Assembly: GCF_039555335.1 (NCBI RefSeq)
Contig: NC_092642.1
Location: forward strand, 9,558,752-9,622,751
Length of the DNA stretch: 64,000 nt
Direction: 5' to 3'
From: Amphiura filiformis
Taxonomy: Eukaryota; Echinodermata; Ophiuroidea; Amphilepidida; Amphiuridae
The notes under the pieces were generated by a model that was not told the origin of the DNA, did no database searches, and saw only the letters and a program-made list of their open reading frames with translations. The first letter of the stretch is position 1; every line of letters begins with the position of its first letter. Shown here piece by piece: positions 1 through 12,760 of this stretch. Both the position numbers and the translations under genes were made by a program.

Positions 1-540
1 TACATGTGTGCAAGTGGCGTCACTGTCCTACGTAATTTGTGGGAGAAGATGCATTTTAAAGGTTATTTCGTTTTATACCGGAAGTGACCCCTTAATGACC
101 TTTTGACCCATATAAAAAAATATCACATATACATTAGGTAACTGCAAATCAGATGTGAACATTCCGTTACTGCCCTATATTTTGTTTAGCTAATAAAATT
201 TTTTGAAGGTATTTCGTTTTATACCGGAAGTGACCCCTTAATGACCTTTGACCCCAAATCTGTGTACACCATATAGACACTGGATGATAACAATGCATGT
301 GTGCTAGTGGCGTCACTGTCCTATGTAAGTTGTGGGAGAAGATGCATTTTTAGTTGAAATCACGTTTTTGACCCCTATGACCCCTGCGTGACCTTTGACC
401 CCACAAGTTTCATGTGACATGTAGGGGCATGGTCAATGATCATTGTGACCAAGTTAGGTCAAAATCGATGTAAGCATGTGAGTGCTAGAGCAAATGTAAT
501 GGTTGACAGAAGAAGAAGAAAGAAGAAGAAACTAGACTTA

Positions 541-569
541 GCTGTGGTCTAAGACCACGAACACAGCCG
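541..569. repeat. Unit-boundary hairpin (GTGGTCT/AGACCAC)
   Basis: GTGGTCTAAGACCAC is a perfect inverted repeat inside a longer GCTGTG...CACAGC stem, directly after a GAAGAAGAAAC polypurine tract. The same hairpin recurs near 1745, 3108 and 6590, and in reverse at 12703. It marks the border between array units. Confidence 0.7.
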
Positions 570-3500
570 TGTTGTGACCCCTTAATGACCTTTGACCCCA
601 AAATATATGAAAGCCCCATAGACATTGGCTAATGTCAATGCACATTTGCACGTGGCATCACTATGCCATGTTATTTCTGGCAGAAGGGGCATTTTGAAGG
701 TTTTTCGTCTCAGACCGGAAGTGACCCCTTGATGAACTTTGACCCAAAATAAAAAATACCACATATACACTGGGTAACCACAATTCATATATGAACATAC
801 CGTTACTGTCCTTTGTTTTTCTTAGCTAATAAAAATTTTTGAAGGTATTTCGTTTTATACCGGAAGTGACCCCTTAATGACCTTTGACCCCAAATCTGTG
901 TACACCCCATACACACTGGGTAACACCAATGCATGTGTGCAAGTGGCGTCACTGTCCTACGTAATTTGTGGAAGAAGATGCATTTTATAAGTATTTCGTT
1001 TTATACCGGAAGTGACCCCTTAATGACCTTTGACCCCAAATTAAAAAATACCACATATACACTGGGCAACCACAATTTATGTGTGCATATACCGCTACTG
1101 TCCTACGTTTTTCTTAGCTACTAAAAATATTTGAAGATATTTCGTTTTATACCGGAAGTGACCCCTTAATGACCTTTGATCCCAAATCTATGTACACCCC
1201 ATAGACACTAGGTAATTACAATACATGTGGGCAAGTGGCGTCACTGTCCTACGTAATTTGTGGGAGAAGATGCATTTTAAAGGTTATTTCGTTTTATACC
1301 GGAAGTGACCCCTTAATGACCTTTGACCCCATATAAAAAAATATCACATATACACTAGGTAACTGCAACTCATATGTGAACATACCATTACTGCCCTATA
1401 TTTTGTTTAGCTAATAAAAAATTTTGAAGGTATTTCGTTTTATACCGGAAGTGACCCCTTAATGACCTTTGACCCCAAATCTGTGTACACCACATAGACA
1501 CTGGTTAATAACAATTCATGTGTGCAAGTGGCGTCGCTGTCATACGTAAGTTGTGGGAGAAGATGCATTTTTAGTTGAAATCACGTTTTTGACCCCTATG
1601 ACCCCTGCGTGACCTTTGACCCCACAAGTCTCATGTGACATGTAGGGGCACGGTCAATGATCATTGTGACCAAGTTAGGTCAAAATCGATGTAAGCGTGT
1701 GAGTGCTAGAGCAAATGTAATGGTTGACAGAAGAAAGAAGAATTAGCTGTGGTCTAAGACCACGAACACAGCCGTGTTGTGACCCCTTAATCACCTTTGA
1801 CCCCAAAATATATGAAAACCCCATAGACATTGGTTAATGTCAATGCACGTGTCCACGTGGCATCACTTTGCTATGCTTTTTGTGGCAGAAGGGATATTTT
1901 GAAGGTATATCGTTTTATACCGGAAGTAACCCCTTACTGACCTTTGACCCCAAATGTGTGTACACCATATAGACACTGTGTTATAACAATGCATGTGTGC
2001 AAGTGGCGTCACTGTCCTACGTAATTAGTGGAAGAAGAAGCATTTTAAAGATTTTCGTTTTATACCGGAAGTGACCCCTTAATGACCTTTGACCCCAAAT
2101 CTGTGTACACCCCATAGACACTGGATAATAACAATGCATGTGTGCAAGTGGCGTCACTGTCCTACAGAATCTGTGGAAGAAGATGCATTTTAAAGGTATT
2201 TCGTTTTATACCGGAAGTGACCCCTTAATGAGATTTGACCCCAAATAAAAAAATACCACATATACATTGGGTGACTGCAGATCATGTGTGAACATACCGT
2301 TACTGTCCCATGTTTTACTTATCTAAGAAAAATTTTTGAAGGTATTTCGTTTTATACCGGAAGTGACCCCTTAATGACCTTTGACCCCAAAACTGTGTAC
2401 ACCCCATATACACTGAGTAATAACAATGCATGTGTGCAAGTGGTATCTCTGTCCCACATAATTTGTGGAAGAAGATGCATTTTAAAGGTATTTCTTTTTA
2501 TACCGGAAGTGACCCCTTAATGACCTTTGACCCCAAAACTGTACACCCCATATACACTGAGTAATAACAATGCATGTGTGCAAGTGGTATCTCTGTCCCA
2601 CATAATTTGTGGAAGAAGATGCATTTTAAAGGTATTTCTTTTTATACCGGAAGTGACCCCTTAATGAGCTTTGACCCCAAATAAAAAAAATACCACATGT
2701 ACATTGGGTGACTGCAGATCATATGTGAACATACCGTTACTGTGCTATGTTTTACTTAGCTAATACAAATTTTTGAAGGTTTTTCGTTTTATACCGGAAG
2801 TGACCCCTTAATGACCTTTGACCCCGAATCTGTGTACACCACATAGACATTGGGTAATAACAATGCATGTGTGCAAGTAGGGTCGCTGTCTTACGTAAGT
2901 TGTGGGAGAAGATGCATTTATTAGTTGAAATCACGTTTTTGACCCCTGTGACCCCTGCGTGACCTTTGACCCCACAAGTTTCATGTGACATGTAGGGGCA
3001 TGGTCAATGATCATTGTGACCAATTTAGGTCAAAATCGATGTAAGCATGTGAGTGCTAGAGCAAATGTAATGGTTGACAGAAGAAGAAAGAAGAACTAGA
3101 CTTAGCTGTGGTCTAAGACCACGAACACAGCCGTGTTGTAACCCCTTAATCACCTTTGACCTCAAAATAATATGAAAACCCCATAGACATTGGCTAATGT
3201 CAATGCACGTGTCCACGTGGCATCACTTTGCTATGCTTTTTGTGGCAGAAGGGACATTTTAAAGGTATATCGTTTTATACCGGAAGTGACCCCTTACTGA
3301 CCTTTGACCCCAAATGTGTGCACACCATGTAGACACTGTGTTATAACAATGCATGTGTGCAAGTGGCGTCACTGTCCTACGTAATTTGTGGAAGAAGAAG
3401 TATTTTAAAGGTATTTCGTTTTATACCAGAAGTAACCCCTTAATTACCTTTGAACCCAAATAAAATAATACCACATATAAACTGGGTAACCACAATTCAG

Positions 3501-5440
3501 GTGTGAACATACCGTTACTGTCCTGTTTTTCTTAGCAAATAAAATGTTTTGAAGGTTTTTCGTTTTATACCGGAAGTGACCCCTTAATGACCTTTGACCC
3601 CAAATAAAAAAAATACCACATATACATTGGGTGACTGCAGATCATGTGTGAACATACCGTTACTGTCCAATGTTTTACTTAGCTAATAAAATTTTTTGAA
3701 GGTATTTCGTTTTATACCGGAAGTGACCCCTTAATGACCTTTGACCCCAAATCTGTGTACACCCCATAGACACTGGGTAATAACAATGCATGTGTGCAAG
3801 TGGCGTCTCTGTCCCACATAATTTGTGGAAGAAGATGCATTTTAAAGGTATTTCGTTTTATACCGGAAGTGACCCCTTAATGACCTTTGACCCCAAATCT
3901 GTGTACACCACATAGACACTGGGTAATAACAATGCATGTGTGCAAGTGGGGTCGCTGTCCTACGTAAGTTATAGGAGAAGATGCATTTTTAGTTGAAATC
4001 ATGTTTTTAACCCCTGTAACCCCTGCGTGACCTTTGACCCCGCGAGTTTCATGTGACATGTAGGGGCAAGTTAGGTCAAAATCGATGTAAGCATGTGAGT
4101 GCTAGAGCAAATGTAATGGTTGACAGAAGAAGAAGAAGAAGAAACAAGAGCTATATAGAAAGTCATGCGAGACATGACACACAAGCCGACCTGTTAATGG
4201 GTCAAGTTTGAGCAATTTAGAAATTTGACCTTTGACCCCTAAACTTTGACCTTTGGGGTCATAAATATTTTAACATGTTTAGAATGTCGTAAGAATAATT
4301 CCTGTTGAATTTGAGCTCGATTGGACCAATTTCGAAATTTGACCTTTGACCCCTATAACTTGACCCTTGGGTCACGGATGGGGTCAACTGCTCTTGCATT
4401 GTGCTTAGGATGTCATGAGAAAGATTCCTGGTGAATTTAAGCTTAATTGGAACTTATACATGGATTTTGATTTTTTTTTTTAATTTTTGATGGACCTTTT
4501 GACCCCCTTAATGACCTTTGACTTCAATGGAAAAAAAACCTTACGCACACCGACAAAATTTATTGTTCCAATTTTAATTAAAAATTTTTAGCATGTTTAG
4601 TTCTCGTGATAAAAATTCTTGAAGTTATTCAGCTAAAAACAGGAAGTGACCCCTTAATGACCTTTGACCCCAAAATAAAAATACCGTGCATACATCTGGG
4701 AACACTGATTCATGTATGATGGTTATATTATTCTGGTCTGTTTATCTTTTGAGATAAATTTTTTTGAACATTTTTGATAATTTTGGTTTTTGACCGGAAG
4801 TGACCCCTTAATGACCTTTGACCCCAAAACTGTAGGCATCCCCAAGACCCTGGCTAGTAGCAATGCATGTGTGCTAATGGCGACTCTCTGCTATGTAATT
4901 TGTAAAGACAGTGATTTTTGAATATTTTTAGCTTTCAGACCGGAAATGACCCCTTAATGACCTTTGACCCCTTATCTGTGAACACCCTATAGACACCGAC
5001 CAAAGTCAAGTCACATGACCTAAGCATGTCACCATCACATGTTATTTGTGGAAGAAGATACATTTTATAGTAAAAATCGCATTTTAGCCATTGTGAGCAG
5101 GTCAAAGGTCAAATGGAGTTCAATGTCATGTAACATGTGAGGACATGGTCAGTGGTGTTTGTGACCAAGTATGATCAAAATCGGTCAAAGTATAGCAGAG
5201 CTAGGGCGAAACGTGGAAAATCACGCAAAATGTCACGTTTTGCTAAGAAAAAGCAAAAAAAAATCACGTTTTTGACCATTGTAGCTAGGTCAAAGGTCAG
5301 ATGCACGTCAAAGTCATATGACATGTGCGGGCAATGCCAACGGTCTTTCTGACAACGTTTAGTTAAAATACGTCGACCCGTGACTGAGTTATACGTACGA
5401 ATGTGGTCGACAGAAAGAAGAAGAACGCCAAGAAGACAGT

Positions 5441-5467
5441 ACAAGCCGACGTTCGTCGTCGGCTTGT
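5441..5467. repeat. Unit-boundary hairpin (ACAAGCCGAC stem)
   Basis: ACAAGCCGAC and GTCGGCTTGT form a perfect 10-bp stem with a 7-nt loop. It sits at the same kind of polypurine border as the other array hairpins but has an unrelated stem sequence. Confidence 0.7.
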
Positions 5468-7135
5468 AAGAACCTGTAAGAAAAAAGACACATTTTTTTT
5501 TAAAATTTATGATTGACCTTTTGACCCCCTCAGTGACCTTTGACTTCAATGAAAAAAACGCTTATGTACACCGACAAAATGCATTGTTTCAATTTTAATT
5601 AAAAAATTCTACTATGTTTAGATGTCGAGATAAAAATTCTTGATATATTTTTCTTGGTTGATAAAGTTTTTTGAAGTTATTTCGTTTTATACCGGAAGTG
5701 ACCCCTTAATGACCTTTGACCCCGAATCTGTGTACACCCCATAGACACTGAGTAATAACAATGTATGTGTGTAAGTGGCATCACTGTCCTACGTAATTTG
5801 TGGGAGAAGATGCATTTTAAAGGTATTTCGTTTTATACCGGAAATGACCCCTTAATGACCTTTGACCCCAAATAAAAAATACCATATATACATTGGGTAA
5901 ACCTAATTCATGTGTAAACCTACCATCACTCTCCTATGTTTTTCTTAGCTAATAAAATGTTTTGAAGATATTTCGATTTATACCGGAAGTGACCCCTTAA
6001 TGACCTTTGACCCCAAATCTGTGTACACCCCATAGACACTAGGTAATAACAATGCATGTGTGTAAGTGGCGTCACTGTCCTACATAATCTGTGGAAGAAG
6101 ATGCATTTTAAAGGTATTTCGTTTTATACCGGAAGTGACCCCTTAATGAGATTTGACCTCAAATAAAAAAAATACCACATATACATTGGGTGACTGAAGA
6201 TCATATATGAACATACCGTTACTGTCCCGTGTTTTACTTAGCTAATACAAATTTTTGAAGGTTTTTCGTTTTATACCGGAAGTGACCCCTTAATGACCTT
6301 TGAACCCAAATCTGTGTACACCACATAGACACTGGGTAATAACAATTCTTGTGTGCAAGTGGCGTCGCTGTCATACGTAAGTCATGGGAGAAGATGCATT
6401 TTTCGTTGAAATCACGTTTTGACCCCTATGACCTCTGCGTGACCTTTGACCCCACATGTTTCTTGTGACATGTAGGGGCATGGTCAATGATCATTGTGAC
6501 CAAGTTAGGTCAAAATCGATGTAAGCGTGTGAGTGCTAGAGCAAATGTAATGGTTGACAGAAGAAGAAGAAAGAACTAGACTTAGCTGTGGTCTAAGACC
6601 ACGAACACAGCCGTGTTGTGACCCCTTAATCACCTTTGACCCCAAAATATATGAAAACCCGATAGACATTGGCTAATGTCAATGCACGTGTCCACGTGGC
6701 ATCACTTTGCTATGCTTTTGTGGCACAGAAGGGGTATTTTGAAGGTATATCGTTTTATACCGGAAGTGACCCTTTACTGACCTTTGACCAGAAATGTGTG
6801 TACACCATATAGACACTGTGTTATAACAATGCATGCGTGCAAGTGGCGTCACTGTCCTACGTAATTTGTGGAAGAAGAAGCATTTTAAAGGTATTTCGTT
6901 TTATTCCGGAAGTGACCCCTTAATGACCTTTGACCCCAAATAAAATAATACCACATATAAACTGGGTAACCACAATTCATGTGTGAACATACCGTTACTG
7001 TCCTATGTTTTTCTTAGCAAATAAAATTTTTGAAGGTTTTTCGTTTTATACCGGAAGTGACCCCTTAATGACCTCTGACCCCAAATCTGTGTACACCCCA
7101 TAGACACTGGGTAATAACAATGCATGTGTGCAAGT

Positions 7136-8936
7136 TAGGGTGCATCAAACGCCCCTCATGTCAATGTTATTTTTGCTCATATGATTAAAGTGTGCCACTT
7201 GTCAAGTTAAATAAGTGGTCCAAATTTAAATTCAAACGGAGGTCGGGAAATGGGTCCACCGCGAGCTCAAAGTTTGAACGTTATTTGCATGTATAACATA
7301 TAATTACACATGAGGCAGCTATTTAGTTTTCGGTACTTTATGACATGCACAATAAAGGCTGCCTCATTGATTTGTGCACTAAGTAGCCAAAATGTATCAT
7401 CTCAATGATCTCATACTTACAAATCATAATAATCATGCTAGGATGATGTCACAGGTTATAGCTATGCCTTCAAAATGAATAGCTGCCCCATGTATTCAAA
7501 TACATAATAAAGCATACATATATCTCTTATAGTCTTATTTGGTGTTAATTCACTTTACGGTTGCCATCAGAAAGGAGTCAATAGATAACCAGTTAAATAC
7601 AATGATGCTTCTGCTTGAGCAGTGAACAATTAAAAAGCCATTATATTATTATTTATATTACCATTGCTCAAGATACTGCCCATGAAGTGAAAGTTACTAG
7701 TTTAGTCTTAATCACGGCTACAGCTGCCCAAGTTACGCGAGTTTGTCATCTTCGCAACTGTAATCTACAGCTCCTGGTGGATGACATGCAGCGTTGCAGT
7801 TGATGCTCCCTAGAACGATCTCTGCTTATACAAGAGTCTGCTTAAGTATTCTGATGTCAATGCTGATGTTGCTGCAAGTGCCCTAAAAGCCATGAAACGA
7901 CATCTGTGGTACATCTCCCAAGAAATGATCCCACTGGCTCTCTTCAGTGATAAGGTGCCACCACAGGAGAAACAAGCTCTTGCTAGTAGGCTAGAGCTTG
8001 TTTCTCGCAGTTAAACCCGATAAAGTGATGGTCACACCAACTAATCGGTATGGTTCAGGCTTTGGTAAGCCTAAGTTGGCAGAGACTCTTGGTTTACTAT
8101 GAACATCTTGCAGATTAATGAGGCGTTCTTAACAGATGACGTAGACACATGGCCAGAATCCCCAGCGTATCTATCCTCCTTAAACAATGTTAAAGCCATC
8201 AATGTGGTTAATGACGCAGCGGAACGTGGTGTGAAACTGAGTGCCGATTTCCTGGCTACAGCCCACAGTGAGAAACATTATCAGAATGTTCTGCAGGTGG
8301 TGGAGCAAGATCGGAAGAAGACACCAAATTTGCGGAAGCGTAAACTGTATAGCGATAGCTGTGATTAAGACTAAACTAGTAACTTTCACTTCATGGGCAG
8401 TATCTTGAGCAATGGTAATATAAATAATATAATGGCTTTTTAATTGTTCACTGCTCAAGCAGAAGCATCATTGTACTTAACTGGTTATCTATTGACTCCT
8501 TTCTGATGGCAACCGTAAAGTGAATTAACACCAAATAAGACTATAAGAGATATGTATGCTTTATTATGTATTTGAATACATGGGGCAGCTATTCATTTTG
8601 AAGGCATATCTATAACCTGTGACATCATCCTAGCATGATTATTATGATTTGTAAGTATGAGATCATTGAGATGATACATTTTGGCTACTTAGTGCACAAA
8701 TCAATGAGGCAGCCTTTATTGTGCATGTCATAAAGTACCGAAAACTAAATAGCTGCCTCATGTGTAATTATATGTTATACATGCAAATAACGTTCAAACT
8801 TTGAGCTTGCGGTGGACCCATTTCCCGACCTCCGTTTGAATTTAAATTTGGACCACTTATTTAACTTGACAAGTGGCACACTTTAATCATATGAGCAAAA
8901 AATAACATTGACATGAGGGGCGTTTGATGCACCCTA
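7136..8936. mobile_element. hAT-like DNA transposon with ~587-bp terminal inverted repeats
   Basis: The element begins TAGGGTGCATCAAACGCCCC and ends with its reverse complement. It is flanked by an 8-bp target duplication GTGCAAGT (7128-7135 and 8937-8944) lying in the array submonomer. The inverted repeats run about 7136-7722 and 8352-8936 and are nearly identical. The 8-bp duplication and TAGGG end fit the hAT superfamily. The middle holds a broken transposase-like reading frame. The insertion is younger than the array unit it interrupts. Confidence 0.85.
7832..8368 (+). pseudogene. Broken transposase-like C-terminal fragment
   Basis: Two open stretches share one frame: 7832-8014 (contains KRHLWYISQEMIPLALFSDK) and 8099-8368 (contains NVVNDAAERGVKL and VVEQDRKK). 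The 85 bases between them have several stops in that frame, but another frame is open there, which points to frameshifts. The NDxAERGVKL motif resembles the C-terminal part of uncharacterised transposon proteins common in invertebrates; this is from memory. The last 15 or so bases of coding sequence run into the right inverted repeat. It cannot make a working protein. Confidence 0.6.
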
Positions 8937-8944
8937 GTGCAAGT

Positions 8945-10810
8945 GGCGTCTCTGTCCCAGATAATCTGTGGAAGAAGATGCATTTTAAAGGTATTTCGTT
9001 TTATACCGGAAGTGACCCCTTAATGAGATTTGACCCCAAATACAAAAATACCACATATACATTGGGTGACTGCAGATCATGTGTGAGCATACCGTTACTG
9101 TCCCATGTTTTACTTAGCTAATAAAAAATTTTGAAGTTATTTCGTTTTATACCGGAAGTGACCCCTTAATGACCTTTGACCCCGAATCTGTGTACACCCC
9201 ATAGACACTGGGTAATAACAATGCATGTGTGCAAGTGGCGTCTCTGTCCCACATAATTTGTGGAAGAAGATGCATTTTAAAGGTATTTCTTTTATACCGG
9301 AAGTGACCCCTTAATGAGCTTTGACCCCAAGTAAAAAAAAAATACCACATATACATTGGGTGACTGCAGATCATATGTGAACATACCGTTACTGTGCTAT
9401 GTTTTACTTAGCTAATAAAAATTTTTGAAGGTTTTTCGTTTTATACCGGAAGTGACCCTTAATGACCTTTGACCCCAAATCTGTGTACACCACATAGACA
9501 CTGGGTAATAACAATGCATGTGTGCAAGTGGGGTCGCTGTCCTACGTAAGTTGTAGGAGAAGATGCATTTTTAGTTGAAATCACGTTTTTGACCCCCGTG
9601 ACCCCTGCGTGACCTTTGTCCCCACGAGTTTCATGTGACATGTAGGGGCATGGTCAATGATCATTGTGACCAAGTTAGGTCAAAATCGATGTAAGCATGT
9701 GAGTGCTAGAGCAAATGTAATGGTTGACAGAAAGAAGAAGAAGAAAGAACCTGTAAGAAAAAAGACACAGCCGTGACTAACGTCACGGCTGTGTAAAGAA
9801 AGACTAGATCTGGTTACAGATCTGGACCTAGCCGGGGCCGGAAATGCCAGTCTTAACTTAAAGTTTGACCTTTGACCGGCTATTATAGACATCTCACACC
9901 ATTAATGGTGCATCACTGTAGCAGGGGCTTTATCCGTCTTCCATAGGCTGAGATACACCTACTTTTCTGTAATGTTAAACATTTTTTTGCAAATTTGATG
10001 TTTTGACCTCCTTAATGACCTTTGACCCCAATATAAAAAAAACCTCATATACATCGAGAAAATGCATTGTTAAAGTTTAAATTAAAAAAATCTACTATGC
10101 TTAGTTATGGAGATAAAAATTATTGAAGTTATTTAGCTTAAAACCGGAAATGACGTCTAAATGACCTTTGACCAAAAAAAAAAAATAAAAATACCGTGCA
10201 TACATCGGGTAACACTAATGCATATATGAAGTTTATATCACTCTGGTCTGGTTACGTTTTGAGATATAAAAAAATTAACATATTTGATGATTTTTGGTTT
10301 TTGACCGGAAGCGACCCCTTAATGACCTTTGACCCCAAAACTGTAGACACCCCAAAGACCCTAGATGGTAGCAATGCATGTGTGCTAATGACAACACTCT
10401 GCTATGTAATTTGTAAAAACAGTGATTTTTTGAATATTTTTAGCTTTCAGACCGGAAATGACCCCTTTAATGACCTTTGACCCCTTATCTGTGAACACCC
10501 TATAGGCACCGACCAAAGTCAAGTCACATGACCTAAGCATGTCACCATCACATGTTATTTGTGGAAGAAGATACATTTTATAGTAAAATCGCATTTTTGC
10601 CATTGTGAGCAGGTCAAAGGTCAAATGGAGTTCAATGTCATGTCACATGTGGGGACATAGTAAGTGTTGTTTGTGACCAAGTACGGTCAAAATCGGTCAA
10701 AGCATAATAGAGCTAGGGCGAAACGTGGCAAGTCACGCACGTGTTGCCAGAAGAAGAAAGATCCGATAGCATCACAAGACCTAGCCGGTGTCCCGGCTAG
10801 GTAAAGAACC
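8945..10810 (+). repeat. DR1/ETS array continues, forward orientation
   Basis: The same submonomers continue to about 9770. A related variant unit (9800-10740) follows, with TTTGACCGGAAGCGACCCC and TGACCTTTGACCCC motifs, a hairpin AGATCTGGTTACAGATCT near 9812, and a hairpin CCTAGCCGG...CCGGCTAGG near 10780. No coding sequence is evident. Confidence 0.8.
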
Positions 10811-11034
10811 TGTAAGAAAAAAGACACAGCCGTGACTAGCGTCACGGCTGTGTAAAGAAGAAAGAAAGAACCTGTAAGAAAAAAGACACAGCCGTGACTA
10901 ACGTCACGGCTGTGTAAGAAGAAAGAAAGAAAGAACCTGTAAGAAAAAAGACACAGCCGTGACTAACGTCACGGCTGTGTAAGAAAGAACCTGTAAGAAA
11001 AAAGACACAGCCGTGACTAACGTCACGGCTGTGT
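10811..11034 (+). repeat. Four tandem copies of a perfect hairpin module
   Basis: A module of about 60 bp, CCTGTAAGAAAAAAG plus ACACAGCCGTGAC-loop-GTCACGGCTGTGT, occurs four times (stems at 10824-10853, 10886-10915, 10951-10980, 11005-11034). Each stem is 13 bp and perfect, while linkers differ in length. A fifth copy is at about 9765-9794. The open frames crossing it are translations of the repeat. Confidence 0.85.
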
Positions 11035-11040
11035 AAAAAA

Positions 11041-11110
11041 AGCACATTTTTAGTTTTTACAATCGCAAATTTCCAATTTGCGAGTGTTCTGTTTTTGGTC
11101 AGTTCTTCTT
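11041..11110. repeat. Axis of the array inversion
   Basis: GCAAATTTCCAATTTGC near 11064-11082 is a short palindrome between oppositely oriented hairpin clusters. To its left, array units read TGACCTTTGACCCC; to its right they read GGGGTCAAAGGTCA. Confidence 0.55.
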
Positions 11111-12760
11111 ACACAGCCGTGACGTTAGTCACGGCTGTGTCTTTTTTCTTACAGGTTCTTTTTTCTTTCTTTCTTTTTTACACAGCCGTGACGTTAGTCA
11201 CGGCTGTGTCTTTTTTCTTACATGTTCTTTCTTCTTCTTCTTCTTCTTCTGTCAATTTTTACATTGCTCTAGCACTCACATGTTTACATCGATTTTGACC
11301 TAACTTGGTCACAATGGTCATTCACCGTGCACCTACAAGTTACATGAAACTCATGGGGTCAAAGGTCACGCAGAGGTCATAGGGGTCAAAAACGTGATTT
11401 CAACTAAAAATGCATCTTCTCCCATAACTTACATAGGACAGCGACGCCACTAGCACACATGCATTGATATTACCCAGTGTCTATATGGTGTACACAGATT
11501 TGGGGTCAAAGGTCATTAAGGGGTCACTTCCGGTATAAAACGAAATACGTTCAAAATTTTTTATTAGCTAAACAAACTATAGGGCAGTAACGGTATGTTC
11601 ACATCTGAGTTGCAGTTACCTAGTGTATATGTGATATTTTTTTATATGGGTCAAAGGTCATTAAGGGGTCACTTCCGGTATAAAACGAAATAACCTTTAA
11701 AATGCAGCTTCTCCCACAAATTACGTAGGACAGTGACGCCACTTGCACACATGTATTGTAATTACCTAGTGTCTATAGGGTGTACACAGATTTGGGGTCA
11801 AAGGTCATTAAGGGGTCACTTCCGGTATAAAACGAAATATCTTCAAAAATTTTTATTAGCTAAGAAAAACGTAGGACAGTAACGGTATATGCACATATAA
11901 ATTGTGGTTGCCCAGTGTATATGTGGTATTTTTTAATTTGGGGTCAAAGGTCATTAAGGGGTCACTTCCGGTATAAAACGAAATACTTATAAAATGCATC
12001 TTCTTCCACAAATTACGTAGGACAGTGATATCACTTGCACACATGCATTGGTGTTACCCAGTGTATATGGGGTGTACACAGATTTGGGGTCAAAGGTCAT
12101 TAAGGGGTCACTTCCGGTATAAAACGAAATATCTTCAAAAAAATTTATTAGCTAAGAAAAACGTAGGACAGTAACGGTATATGCACACATTAATTGTGGT
12201 TACCCAGTGTATATGTGGTATTTTTTAATTTTGGGTCAAAGGTCATTAAGGGGTCACTTCCGGTATAAAACGAAATACTTATAAAATGCATCTTCTTCCA
12301 CAAATTACGTAGGACAGTGATACCACTTGCACACATGCATTGGTGTTACCCAGTGTATATGTGGTGTACACAGATTTGGGGTCAAAGGTCATTAAAGGGT
12401 CACTTCCGGTATAAAACGAAATACCTTCAAAACATTTTTATTAGCTAAGAAAAACAAAGGTCAGTAACGGTATGTTCATATATGAATTGTGGTTACCCAG
12501 TGTATATGTGGTATTTTTTATTTTGGGTCAAAGGTCATCAAGGGGTCACTTCCGGTCTGAGACGAAAAACCTTCAAAATGCCCCTACTGCCACAAGTAAC
12601 ATGGCATAGTGATGCCACATGCAAATGTACATTGACACTAGCCAATGTCTATGGGACTTTCATATATTTTGGGGTCAAATGTCAATAAGGGGTCACAGCA
12701 CGGCTGTGTTCGTGGTCTTAGACCACAGCTAAGTCTAGTTCTTTCTTTCTTTCTCACAAT
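11111..12760 (-). repeat. DR1/ETS array, reverse orientation
   Basis: Two hairpin modules (11111-11140 and 11180-11209) are reverse complements of those at 10811-11034. They are followed by the 150-bp submonomers in reverse: GGGGTCAAAGGTCATTAAGG and GGGGTCACTTCCGGTATAAA. The unit closes at 12703-12729 with the GTGGTC/GACCAC hairpin and CTAGTTCTTTCTTT. It mirrors units of the 540-3110 region. Confidence 0.85.

Larger units (their letters stand above)
1..7127 (+). repeat. Satellite-like array of DR1/ETS submonomers, forward orientation
   Basis: Submonomers of about 150 bp repeat head to tail. Each carries TTTATACCGGAAGTGACCCC, then TTAATGACCTTTGACCCC, a spacer resembling TGTACACCCCATAGACACTGG, and GGCGTCACTGTCCTACGTAA. 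Higher-order units of roughly 1.0-1.4 kb end in a polypurine GAAGAAGAAAGAA tract followed by a hairpin (near 541, 1743, 3110, 5441 and 6590). Short open frames here change with the repeat phase and have no gene-like composition. I see no host gene. The hairpin plus polypyrimidine boundary suggests a non-autonomous Helitron/Helentron-like origin, which is an inference. Confidence 0.85.

Noticed and set aside
5175..5549. 124-codon minus-strand frame in the array
   Set aside because: It crosses submonomer borders and a boundary hairpin, and its sequence is the reverse translation of repeat words.
10811..11209. Regularly spaced palindromic repeats that resemble a CRISPR array
   Set aside because: The genome is eukaryotic with spliced genes, the linkers are low-complexity and alike rather than unique spacers, and the array inverts at an axis.
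10842..11298. Open frames with repeated FLHSRDVSHGCVFFLTGSF
   Set aside because: They are translations of the hairpin module on one strand and then the other; no gene signals.
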